In this document: positions 10,215-18,193 of the stretch, piece after piece
How the letters are laid out: each line of letters opens with the position of its first letter
Position numbering within the stretch: position 1 is the stretch's first letter
Source of the DNA: Schlesneria sphaerica
GTDB lineage: Bacteria; Planctomycetota; Planctomycetia; Planctomycetales; Planctomycetaceae
DNA: 64,000 bases
Direction of reading: 5' to 3'
Assembly: GCF_044336245.1 (NCBI RefSeq)
Contig: NZ_CP172346.1
Coordinates: 3,720,001-3,784,000 of the forward strand
Translations under genes and position numbers: made by a program
The notes under the pieces: model-generated
What the model saw: only the letters and a program-made list of their open reading frames with translations
Told to the model about the DNA's origin: nothing
The model's database searches: none

Positions 10215-11042
10215 GGGGGATGTCGGGGAATTAACCGGCCCCCTTACCGCCGGGACGACTTGTCCATGCTGGCGCCTGCGAGGCGAAATCGTGAGATACC
10301 GCACGTAGACATCTGCTCAAGGGATTACACCGGGAAATCCCCCCCGTCGTAAAGGCTGAGTGGGGGGCGAACCGACTGGTCGCGACACAAACAAGCCTTC
10401 TGCAGCATGGCGAGGGTTGGGTGGGCCGTGCTTCCTGTTGAGGGGGCCGACCGGCACGTTCGGAGGGGGACTCTTTCCGACGTTTCCCACGGGACTGCTG
10501 GATGGGCGTTCGGCGTTTGCCCTCCTGCAGGCTTCTCAGATCTTGGCGCCGCAGCGTTCCGGGACACTCGCTTGATGGTGCGGCCCGGCCCGTTTTCTGT
10601 TCGAGCCCGGTGCAGCAAGACGCGCAGTGAGCACGCCAGCGCTTCGTTTCTCCCCGTACAGAGAGGGTCCCTTTTTACTCCGTGGACTTCGTCTCGACGC
10701 TGGTCGGAGTGCAGGTGGCTGAGGGCCGTACAGGACCGACTGCGATCGCAGCGGTACTCCTCCTGGTTACCCACCGGGTGGGTCTCTTGTTTTCAGACGT
10801 CCGGTGCCCGCTTTGCTGATGGCTGGCAGGACTTTGCGACGAGAAATTCTCGCGGAGGTCTTCATCGCCGATTAAGGTGCACCCCGTACACTAGGCGGCT
10901 TGTGTAAGTGTTGACTGATCACCATTCTCGCTCAAGCGATTCGCATTTTGAGCTATTCCTGGGTGTTAGTCGAACTATGATGGAAACCGGCCGAACAACG
11001 GCATCGGTTGGCAAGCTCGATTTAGGCCGGAGCAGTGAAAGC
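10215..11042. other. long GC-rich spacer of unknown content
   Basis: About 830 bases lie between the secretin lipoprotein and the response regulator. Open frames exist on both strands (10407-10907 plus, 10325-10774 minus), but their translations are arginine-, tryptophan- and cysteine-rich without recognisable domains. A small hairpin, ACCCAC/GTGGGT at 10769-10783 followed by CTCTTGTTTT, could terminate a short transcript. The region does not match the conserved cores of RNase P RNA, tmRNA or SRP RNA that can be recognised by eye. Confidence 0.4.
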
Positions 11043-11699
11043 ATGCGAGTGCTTGTGGTCGAAGACGAACCGGATGTCATTCGTGCAGTGGCGATGTACC
11101 TGCGCGAGTCGGGCTATTCCGTTGATACGGCCGAAAATGGCGAAGACGGCCTCTTCAAGGCCGTCACCTGGGACTATGACGCGATTGTGCTGGATGTCAT
11201 GTTGCCTCAGCGGGACGGTTGGTCTGTCCTGGCGGAACTTCGTCGCCAGGGTAAATCAACGCCGGTACTGATGCTGACGGCACGCGACGCCGTGAAAGAT
11301 CGTGTTCGGGGCCTGGATACAGGTGCCGACGATTATCTGATTAAACCGTTTGAACTGTCAGAGCTCGCTGCTCGGGTCCGTGCCCTGATCCGTCGGTCGG
11401 CCGGAATGGCCCAACCGCTGATCGAGATCGGCAACGTCTCGATCGATACAACTGCGCGCACGGTCTCCGTCGACGGGAACGGGGTAGCCCTGACGGCAAA
11501 AGAGTATTGCCTGCTGGAATTCCTGGCGATCCATCGAGGCGAACTGGTGACCAGAACAAAGATCTATGACCACCTGTTCGACGAGTACGACGCGTCGCTG
11601 TCGAACCTGGTCGACGTCTATGTCTCCAACATTCGCCGCAAGGTGGGACGGGATCTGATTACGACTCGCCGCGGGATGGGTTACATCATTGAAGGCTAA
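11043..11699 (+). CDS. OmpR/PhoB-family response regulator
   Basis: The 218-residue protein has an N-terminal receiver domain (1-115) with acidic pocket E7/D8, phospho-acceptor D51 (LDVMLPQRDGW), T79 and K101 (LIKPFE). A winged-helix DNA-binding domain (about 125-218) ends in SNIRRKVGRDLITTRRGMGY. This is the architecture of two-component transcription factors such as CusR and QseB. The frame is open 45 codons further upstream, but ATG 11043 starts exactly at the receiver strand (MRVLVVEDEP) and gives the normal family length. A histidine kinase follows 139 bases downstream on the same strand, so the pair very likely forms one signalling unit. Confidence 0.93.
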   Translation: MRVLVVEDEPDVIRAVAMYLRESGYSVDTAENGEDGLFKAVTWDYDAIVLDVMLPQRDGWSVLAELRRQGKSTPVLMLTARDAVKDRVRGLDTGADDYLIKPFELSELAARVRALIRRSAGMAQPLIEIGNVSIDTTARTVSVDGNGVALTAKEYCLLEFLAIHRGELVTRTKIYDHLFDEYDASLSNLVDVYVSNIRRKVGRDLITTRRGMGYIIEG

Positions 11700-11838
11700 T
11701 CGTCCCGCCCGCGACTGATGCGTGCTCATCCAGTTTCTTATTGTTCTTATTGAAAACTCACTTGTTCCGGATTCAATCCGATCCAATCTGACTGAATTGA
11801 TTCTTCGAAATCACTTCGTGCGCATTCACGAGAAGACA

Positions 11839-13536
11839 ATGTTTAAATCACTCCGCTGGCGACTGCAGGTCTGGCACGCAATCGTGCTGTTGACCGTTTT
11901 GACCAGCTTCGGAGGAATCGTCCATAGCCTGCACTGGCAAACACGGTTGCAACAGATCGATGCCGAACTCGACCGGACCGGAGGGCTTGTGCTGTCACAG
12001 CTCAGGCGTCTGTTGCCACGCCCTTCTGGGGGTTGGCAGGGAGGACGACGTCCTCCCTCACCTGTCGATCGGCCAGCGGAACCCCGCAATGAAGGGAATT
12101 CCGGATCGCTTCCTGCAGGTGCGACCAATCCCGATCCAGCGGTGGCCGCGAACGTGGCCAAGGTGCAAGACGGAGTTCCCCCGAGCGCTACGACGCAGTC
12201 AGATTCGTCACCGCGTGGTGCCGGGACCGAACCTGCAGTATCTCCGCCCCCATCACCACGCCGCGAACGTAACTTCCCAGACCCGGGACCGCTGCCGGAA
12301 GAATTTCAGCAACTCTTCCAGGGGACCGAGGATTCGCGGCTGTACTTTGTGATCTGGGGGGGAAATGGAGATCTTCTGCAGAAATCAGAAGGCGCCCCCG
12401 ATATTCCGTACCCCGATCTGCACGTCGGTAGCGATGGGTTACCCCGGTGGGCTTTCCGCACACGTCCGGGAGATCATCACCTTTACCGCGAGGTAGTCCA
12501 TGCCGGCATGTGGAACATGAACCTGCTGGTGGGCCGGTCACTCAAGAACGACATCATCGCCCATCATCGAGCGGGTCTGCTGCTGGCCGTAGCGGGTCTC
12601 GTGATCCTGGCAGGTGGGGTCCTGGGGGGTGGATGGCTTTCGGCCCGGGCCATCCTGCCCATTTCCGCGATGACAGCGACAGCGGAATCGATCTCGGCCC
12701 AGAATCTGTCTCAGCGGATCGACGTCCAGGAAACGGACAGCGAACTGGGGCAACTGGCAAGCGTGCTGAACCGGACGTTCGATCGACTGCAGGCGGCCTT
12801 CGAACGGCAGAGCCAGTTCACCGCTGACGCATCGCATGAATTGAGAACTCCCCTGTCGGTCATCTCGGCGCATACCGAACTGGCGTTATGCCGGCCTCGC
12901 TCCAGCGAGGACTACCGGACGGCACTCGAAACCTGCCGGCGAGCCGCCCAGCGGATGAGGTCGCTGATCGACTCGCTGCTGCTCCTGGCGCGGTTCGATT
13001 CAGGGACTCCGTCGATCAAACTCGAGCGAATCGATCTGGATCCGCTGCTGCGTGACTGCGTGGAAATGGTCGAAACGCTCGCGATGGAACGCAACATTCA
13101 TATCGAATGCCTGTCGACCTCGTGCTTCGTTCGTGGCGATCTGGATCGACTGTCACAGGTCTTTACAAATCTGCTGACCAATGCGATCCGCTACAACGTC
13201 GAAGGAGGCTGCGTGCGACTGACGACACGCAGCGAACAGGAATGGGAAGTGATCTCGGTCATCGATTCCGGGGTTGGTATTGCCGGGGATCAGTTGTCGA
13301 AGATTTTCGATCGTTTCTATCAGGTCGATAAAGCGCGATCGCGGGCCGAAGGAAGCAGTGGTCTGGGTTTGTCGATCTGTAAGACGATCGTCGACGCACA
13401 CGGGGGAACGATCAGGGCCATCAGCCAGGTCGGGGCGGGTACGACAATCGAGGTGCGATTACCCCGTATCCTCGAGCCTGCTGCCCTTTCCCGAACGGCC
13501 AACCACGAATGCGAAGAGGCCTTGGTAACAAAGTAA
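11839..13536 (+). CDS. membrane sensor histidine kinase, partner of the upstream regulator
   Basis: The 565-residue protein has a first membrane helix (about 13-31), a proline-rich extracytoplasmic region (about 32-243), a second helix (about 245-266), a HAMP linker, a HisKA domain with FTADASHELRTPLS (H333) and an ATPase domain with N-box NLLTNAIRYN, G1 DSGVGI and G2 GLGLSICK. The sensor region contains a Pro/Ser/Arg-rich insert (about 60-150) that looks disordered. ATG 11839 follows GAGAAG and starts just before the first membrane helix; the in-frame ATG at 11722 would add 39 unlikely residues. It probably phosphorylates the OmpR-type regulator upstream. The glycine-rich exported protein downstream may be a target or a feedback partner. 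Confidence 0.92.
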   Translation: MFKSLRWRLQVWHAIVLLTVLTSFGGIVHSLHWQTRLQQIDAELDRTGGLVLSQLRRLLPRPSGGWQGGRRPPSPVDRPAEPRNEGNSGSLPAGATNPDPAVAANVAKVQDGVPPSATTQSDSSPRGAGTEPAVSPPPSPRRERNFPDPGPLPEEFQQLFQGTEDSRLYFVIWGGNGDLLQKSEGAPDIPYPDLHVGSDGLPRWAFRTRPGDHHLYREVVHAGMWNMNLLVGRSLKNDIIAHHRAGLLLAVAGLVILAGGVLGGGWLSARAILPISAMTATAESISAQNLSQRIDVQETDSELGQLASVLNRTFDRLQAAFERQSQFTADASHELRTPLSVISAHTELALCRPRSSEDYRTALETCRRAAQRMRSLIDSLLLLARFDSGTPSIKLERIDLDPLLRDCVEMVETLAMERNIHIECLSTSCFVRGDLDRLSQVFTNLLTNAIRYNVEGGCVRLTTRSEQEWEVISVIDSGVGIAGDQLSKIFDRFYQVDKARSRAEGSSGLGLSICKTIVDAHGGTIRAISQVGAGTTIEVRLPRILEPAALSRTANHECEEALVTK

Positions 13537-13637
13537 ATCTGATGAATCTGGGTGGGGGATTCCTGCAAGCCTTGTCTGCCGTCCATGTTCCGTTCGGCCT
13601 TGCGGGAATCAGATTGAACCAGCGAAGGAAGACGACA

Positions 13638-14459
13638 ATGAGAACGAATCGATGGATGTTATGTCTGGTGGCCTGCCTCGCATTTGCAACGGCGGCCCAG
13701 GCTCAGGGTCCGGGCGGTGGACGACGTGGTGGAGGCTTCGGAGCGGGCTTTGGCGGCGGCGGTCCGTTTGGTGGGGGTGGCGGACTTTTCATGCTGGTGA
13801 ACAACGAGGAAGTCCAGAAGGACCTGAACCTCAACTCCGAAACCACCGCGAAGCTGAAAACAGTGGGTGAGGAATACGGCGCCGCGATGCGGGAATCATT
13901 CTCGTCGGGCGGTCCTCCTCCCAACTTCCGTGAAATGTCAGAAGAAGATCGCAACAAGGCATTTGCCAAGATGGCCGAAGCCGGCAAGGCCGTTAGTGAG
14001 AAGTACGTTCCCAAACTGAAAGAAGCGCTGACGGCGGATCAGTACACTCGCCTCCAGCAAATCAACTGGCAGGTCATGGGTACCGGTGCTCTGGCTGATC
14101 CCGAAGTCGTCAAGGCCCTGGCGCTCACCAAGGACGAAACCGACAAGATCGCTCAACTGAACCGGGAGTATGGCGAAAAGTTCCGTGAAGTCTTTTCACA
14201 GGGTCCTGGTGGCGGTGGTGCTGAAGGTCGCGAAAAATTCACTGAACTGACAAAGGAACGAGACGCCAAGATTCTCGGCGTCCTGACCAAAACCCAGCAG
14301 GAAGAGTTCGCGAAACTGAAGGGCAAAGAATTTGACGTTTCAGCCCTGCGCCGCGGCTTCGGTGGCCCCGGTGGCCGTGGACCTGGCGGTCGCGGTCCAG
14401 GTGGACCTGGTGGCCCAGGCGGCGGACGTGCAAAACGACCTCAGCCCAAGGCCGAGTAA
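13638..14459 (+). CDS. exported glycine-rich, Spy/CpxP-like helical protein
   Basis: The 273-residue product has a clear signal peptide (cut near AAQAQG), a glycine-rich segment (about 24-50), two related helical repeats (about 55-150 and 155-240) and a second Gly/Arg/Pro-rich tail. The helical units contain motifs such as VQKDLNLNSETTAKLK and VVKALALTKDETDKIAQLN. These recall the LTxxQ helices of Spy/CpxP periplasmic proteins, and TADQYTRLQQI resembles an LTxxQ motif. GGAAG lies ahead of the ATG at 13638. CpxP/Spy proteins act as envelope chaperones and damp CpxA-type kinases, so placement behind a regulator-kinase pair is suggestive. The similarity is weak and was judged by eye. Confidence 0.65.
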   Translation: MRTNRWMLCLVACLAFATAAQAQGPGGGRRGGGFGAGFGGGGPFGGGGGLFMLVNNEEVQKDLNLNSETTAKLKTVGEEYGAAMRESFSSGGPPPNFREMSEEDRNKAFAKMAEAGKAVSEKYVPKLKEALTADQYTRLQQINWQVMGTGALADPEVVKALALTKDETDKIAQLNREYGEKFREVFSQGPGGGGAEGREKFTELTKERDAKILGVLTKTQQEEFAKLKGKEFDVSALRRGFGGPGGRGPGGRGPGGPGGPGGGRAKRPQPKAE

Positions 14460-14569
14460 GTCTCCGTCGACGCGGACTGCGGCTCTTGAGGGACAGCACC
14501 TGCGTCCAGCAGGAATCCCACAGGCTGCCGGGGGGGGGCTCTCCAATCCCCCCTAATGGTGTCTTCTTT

Positions 14570-14604
14570 CCCCTCGCTCCTCATCTCGAGAGCGAGGGGT
14601 TTTT
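14570..14604 (+). terminator. intrinsic terminator of the regulator-kinase-Spy-like unit
   Basis: CCCCTCGCT (14570-14578) pairs perfectly with AGCGAGGGG (14591-14599), followed by TTTTT (14600-14604). It lies 110 bases after the Spy-like gene and marks the end of that transcription unit before the convergent ars genes. Confidence 0.9.
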
Positions 14605-14763
14605 CGTTGATGAGGTCAGACCCGATCGACGTCACCGAGTCGGTTCGTCAGGTGACGGTTTCGGTCGCTCAGATCCTCCGAATGGCTGCATCCATTTTTT
14701 AAAGTGGCTCTCCGGCCGACAAGGATTTCCAGGCAACGGTCCCGTCGCGTTCTTCCTACAGCA

Positions 14764-16557
14764 TCACTCTTTCAGTTGCCCGGCGTCGGCGGACACCCGG
14801 CCCATCTCCGCCAGTCCCCTGAGTGCCCTGATTCCAACCGGGGGCTGCTGCTGCCAGGGAACGAGCACCACACGTTCGCTATGGCGTGTGATGACTTCAT
14901 TCACAAAGGTCGTCTCATGTGCCCGCCGACGACTCAAAACCGGGTCTGTGACAGTGAGGGGCAGCAGGCTTTGATTGATGACCCAGGCGAAGGGCTCGAT
15001 CTGGGCGCGTTGCAGATCGTGCTGGAGTTGTGCCGCTTCATGCACGGGCGTGGCTTCGGGAAGAGTCACGATCAAGACTCGCGTGAAAGCGGGATCTCTC
15101 AAGCGGGGCAAAAGCTGCTGGACCGCTTCTGGCATTTGATCGGCCTGTCGCAGCACCTCGCGGTGGTAAGCAAGGGCCGCATCCAGCAACAAGACAGTGT
15201 GACCGGTCGGAGCCGTGTCCAGAACGACGAATCGGTCGGTTCCTTCTGCCACCGCTGCGGCGAAAGCACGGAAGACAGCGATTTCTTCTGTACAGGGTGA
15301 CCGCAGATCCTCGGCAAGAAGTTCTTTCCCTCGTTCATCCAGACTGGAACCGGCGGTCTGCATCACCTCGTCTTGATAACGCGCAGTCTCCGCAGTGGGA
15401 TCGACCCGGCCGACAGTCAAGTTTTCAAGCGATTCGCTGGCCAGCGTCGCAGCAATGTGGGCTGCGGGATCGGTCGTCGTCAAGTGGACCCGCAGCCCCC
15501 GCTCTGCAAGACTGACGGCAATCGCCGCCGCAATCGTCGTTTTTCCGACGCCCCCTTTTCCCATGGTGAGAATGACGCCATGTCCCGCGTCTGCCAGGCT
15601 CGCTGTCAGGGCACCCAGTCCGACCGGCACCTCCTTCGCCAGAGCAGGGGGTGCGTCGAGTCGCTCGTCTCCCGGATGACTGGTTCCAAAGCGGCGGAGC
15701 GCCTCAACACCCAGTACCCCTTGCGATCCCAGCGGCACGACCGTCTGAGGTAGCTGGCGCAGGACCGCAGGCATTTCCTCCATCGCGGACTCACCCCGCC
15801 GCTGCAACGCAAGAGCGAGTTGATCCGAGGAATCTGAAGCCTGGAACAGCCCGTTAACCAGCAGTCGCTGGTTCCTGACACCGAGGGCAGCCAGTTCCCC
15901 ACTCGTGCGGGCCGCTTCCTTCAGCGCAGCTTGCTCCGGTCGAGTCACCAGTACGATTGTCGTCGTGGTCGAGTCACCCAGTGCGTCGACCGTGTCGCGG
16001 TAAAGTTGCTGCTGTGCTTGGAGCCCCGCCAGGGGACCGATGCATGACGTTCCCGTCGTGCTCGAATCCATGAAACCAGACCATGCGGAGGGAAGCGTCA
16101 GCAATCGCAACGTATGACCCGTCGGGGCCGTATCAAAAATGACGTGATCAAACTCCGCCGTCATGCGGGAATCACCTAACAGGCGAGCGAACTCGTCGAA
16201 GGCGGCAATCTCCACCGTGCATGATCCCGAGAACTGCTCTTCCATGCTCGTAATTGCAGCCGCGGGAAGCAGATTTCGATAGGGCCCCACCATCCGCTCA
16301 CGATATTCGGCAGCGGACTGCTGTGGGTCGAGGTTCATCGCAGACAACCCCGGCACTTCCGGCACGGGAGTGGGACGCGGATGAAGGGACACGCCCAGCA
16401 CATCATCGAGATTGGAGGCCGGGTCTGTGGAAACGAGCAGGACGCGTTTCCCTGTATCGGCCAGTCGTACCGCCGCAGCACATGCCGAGGTGGTCTTGCC
16501 AACTCCTCCTTTTCCGGTGAAGAATAAGATGCGGGTCGGCGCTTGGAGAAATGTCAT
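14764..16557 (-). CDS. arsA: ArsA arsenite-efflux ATPase, two tandem ATPase halves
   Basis: The 597-residue protein contains two homologous ArsA/GET3-type halves, each with a deviant Walker A: FFTGKGGVGKTTSA near residues 12-24 and TMGKGGVGKTTIAAA near 330. Signature DTAPTGHTLR/DTAPTGHTVL motifs occur in both. Cysteines in SGSCTVEIAAF, GTSCIGPL and RSPCTEEIAVF match the three metalloid-binding cysteines of plasmid R773 ArsA. ArsA energises an arsenite permease (ArsB/Acr3) and receives As(III) or Sb(III) from ArsD. A GTG at 16581 is in frame, but the ATG at 16557 has AGGAAG overlapping the arsD stop codon, indicating translational coupling. No permease gene follows in the window. Confidence 0.95.
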   Translation of the reverse strand: MTFLQAPTRILFFTGKGGVGKTTSACAAAVRLADTGKRVLLVSTDPASNLDDVLGVSLHPRPTPVPEVPGLSAMNLDPQQSAAEYRERMVGPYRNLLPAAAITSMEEQFSGSCTVEIAAFDEFARLLGDSRMTAEFDHVIFDTAPTGHTLRLLTLPSAWSGFMDSSTTGTSCIGPLAGLQAQQQLYRDTVDALGDSTTTTIVLVTRPEQAALKEAARTSGELAALGVRNQRLLVNGLFQASDSSDQLALALQRRGESAMEEMPAVLRQLPQTVVPLGSQGVLGVEALRRFGTSHPGDERLDAPPALAKEVPVGLGALTASLADAGHGVILTMGKGGVGKTTIAAAIAVSLAERGLRVHLTTTDPAAHIAATLASESLENLTVGRVDPTAETARYQDEVMQTAGSSLDERGKELLAEDLRSPCTEEIAVFRAFAAAVAEGTDRFVVLDTAPTGHTVLLLDAALAYHREVLRQADQMPEAVQQLLPRLRDPAFTRVLIVTLPEATPVHEAAQLQHDLQRAQIEPFAWVINQSLLPLTVTDPVLSRRRAHETTFVNEVITRHSERVVLVPWQQQPPVGIRALRGLAEMGRVSADAGQLKE

Positions 16558-16571
16558 GCTCGTTGACTTCC

Positions 16572-17009
16572 TTAACAGCACTTCGAATCCGTATCACCAC
16601 AACTCAGAACGTTCAATGGGTTGGCCGACTTCGGTTCCGAACAGCAGGAACTCGCAGACGAGGCCGCTGCACCGCCACAGCAACTGCCTGACTGGGTTAC
16701 CGGCACAGCGGAATCAGTCCAGCCTGCCAGCACGAGGCGATCGGGGAAGGTGGCGCGACTGACGATCTGTCCGTCAATCAGGATCAGAGGTAAGCTTTCG
16801 GTCCCTTCTGTCGACAAAACCTGATGGACAGATGGGTTATCAATGAAAGCCTGGGGTTGCTGCCCCAGATTGAATCGCTCGACCTGATGTCCCTGCGATT
16901 TCAGCCAATCCAGATCCGCTGCAAATCGAGCGAGTGCCGGGTCCACTTGAGGGCCGCAGACACCTGTCGAACAGCACATCGGCTTGTCGTAAACCTGAAT
17001 GACCTTCAT
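16572..17009 (-). CDS. arsD: ArsD arsenite metallochaperone / repressor
   Basis: The 145-residue protein begins MKVIQVYDKPMCCSTGVCGP, the ArsD hallmark with cysteines 12, 13 and 18 that bind As(III). C-terminal vicinal pairs CC110-111, CC122-123 and CC144-145 resemble the additional cysteine pairs of R773 ArsD. The middle (about 30-100) has the thioredoxin-like fold with SLPLILIDGQIVSRATFP. ArsD hands As(III) to ArsA and can weakly repress the operon. Its gene ends 14 bases before the arsA start codon. The C-terminal cysteine-rich tail is longer than in many short ArsD homologues. Confidence 0.95.
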   Translation of the reverse strand: MKVIQVYDKPMCCSTGVCGPQVDPALARFAADLDWLKSQGHQVERFNLGQQPQAFIDNPSVHQVLSTEGTESLPLILIDGQIVSRATFPDRLVLAGWTDSAVPVTQSGSCCGGAAASSASSCCSEPKSANPLNVLSCGDTDSKCC

Positions 17010-17100
17010 GATGTTCTTTCTGTTGGATGTTTCTGTCAGGAAAAAGAAGACTCGACATCAGGTCCCGCTTTTCACAGGGAACGAGCGGGAAGGCCCCGTC

Positions 17101-17138
17101 CCTCGGCAGGCCATGTTCCTCGGCAGGCCATGTTCCTC
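17101..17138. repeat. 17-bp tandem repeat between arsR and arsD
   Basis: A perfect 17-base unit starting CCTCGGCAGG is present twice (17101-17117, 17118-17134), plus four bases of a third copy. It sits in the 155-base spacer that separates arsR from arsD, where the rest of the operon is tightly packed. Confidence 0.9.
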
Positions 17139-17164
17139 TGACCGGCAGGTCGTGCGGGGGGAAA

Positions 17165-17491
17165 TCAAAGGTTCCCGACCAGGGACTTCAGCTCCTCCAG
17201 CTTTGCGGGATTGATACAGTAGCAAACCTTCGGGCCATCCACTTCGCCCTCAATCAGTCCCGAGGCTTTGAGAATTTTCAAATGCTGCGACACAGTGGAT
17301 TGTGCGAGGGGAAGCTGATCGACGATCTCGCCACAGACACACGACTTGCGACTGGCCAGCAATCGCACAATCCGGACCCGTGCCGGATGAGCGATCGCCC
17401 AGGCAAGGCCCGCAAGCTGCGACGCCGATGCGTCCTCCGGCAAGGGTACGTCGCCAGTTTCACAAGTCCGCTGGAGATCTCGACCCGTCAT
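17165..17491 (-). CDS. arsR: ArsR-family arsenic-responsive repressor
   Basis: The 108-residue winged-helix protein has the As(III)-sensing site in its recognition-helix region, SCVCGEIVDQLPLAQSTVSQHL, with cysteines 51 and 53. It also has C90/C92 in KVCYCIN. It should repress the arsRDA unit and leave DNA when arsenite binds. AGGAG lies a few bases ahead of the ATG at 17491. The palindrome immediately upstream (17505-17527) is a likely operator for autoregulation. The start is unambiguous and the length is usual for the family. Confidence 0.94.
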   Translation of the reverse strand: MTGRDLQRTCETGDVPLPEDASASQLAGLAWAIAHPARVRIVRLLASRKSCVCGEIVDQLPLAQSTVSQHLKILKASGLIEGEVDGPKVCYCINPAKLEELKSLVGNL

Positions 17492-17504
17492 ACCTCGCTC
17501 CTAA

Positions 17505-17527
17505 ATCGTAAATCGACGTTTAACGAT
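17505..17527 (-). promoter_or_regulatory. palindromic operator candidate for ArsR
   Basis: A 23-base near-perfect palindrome with outer half-sites ATCGT and ACGAT, in which 9 of 11 base pairs match around the centre at 17516. It ends 14 bases upstream of the arsR start codon, just before the ribosome-binding site. Position and symmetry fit an ArsR dimer operator; this is inferred, not known for this species. Confidence 0.6.
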
Positions 17528-18193
17528 AGGCATGATGGTGGTTGAAGTCAATTCGAGGCAGCCGAGGAGCTGGTGGAGGTGGGATTCCCTGGCTCCGATA
17601 TCCGCCTGGGAGCAGCGGCCGGAATTATCCCGAGAGGGACTTTGAAGAGTGGCGATGACCTTCCATCCGATCGCCTGATCGTGAGCCGGATGGGACACGG
17701 ACATCAGAACGGCCATCTTCCGTCCGGGGGGGGCGCGCATCCCGGGCGACACCGATTGCCCCCGCCACGGTATTGAGTGCCCCGGGCTGAGTAGCCCGGG
17801 CTGAGTAGCCCGGTGGCGAATCTCCTGGTGCGATTTCGACCGGGAGATTTGCGAGGCCACAACTTGCCAGTGGCGATGCCGTATACGCGGGGTCCGTGAC
17901 CAAAGTCGGTTCGAACCATTCCTCTCCGCGTTCAACGGTCGTGAACCAGGTCCGTCATGAACGGGAGTTTCGTTTTGTTTCACTGCACGGATGTGTGAAG
18001 CGTCGCTCACTACACCCTGACATTCGTGGGGAAGTGTCACCACTTGCCGTTCAAAGCGACCTGCTGCGGAAGAGACGGTGTCAATCGTCCGATGAGTCAC
18101 CGCCAACTCTTCCAAGAGATCCGTTACGAGACCCGTGGCCGGTCGGTGTGCGGTCTCGAGTTGGGTTGTCTCGAGTTGTAGAGCGATCGACCT
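17528..18193. other. intergenic region between ars genes and the thioredoxin-protease gene
   Basis: About 670 bases with no convincing gene. An open frame on the minus strand (17501-18115) overlaps the ArsR operator and has no recognisable domain. A 14-base tandem repeat lies inside (17781-17813). Confidence 0.5.
17781..17813. repeat. 14-bp tandem repeat built on CCCGGG
   Basis: The unit CCCGGGCTGAGTAG is repeated twice exactly (17781-17794, 17795-17808), with a partial third copy. Each unit contains the palindrome CCCGGG. Confidence 0.9.

Noticed and set aside
10325..10907. Open frames of 149 (minus) and 166 (plus) codons in the spacer before the response regulator
   Set aside because: The two overlap on opposite strands, their composition is Arg/Trp/Cys-rich and no domain or ribosome-binding site supports either.
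17781..17813. Short repeats considered as a CRISPR array
   Set aside because: Units are 14 bases, directly adjacent without spacers, and no cas gene is present.
17501..18115. 204-codon minus-strand open frame upstream of arsR
   Set aside because: It overlaps the ArsR operator candidate and tandem repeats and has no family resemblance.
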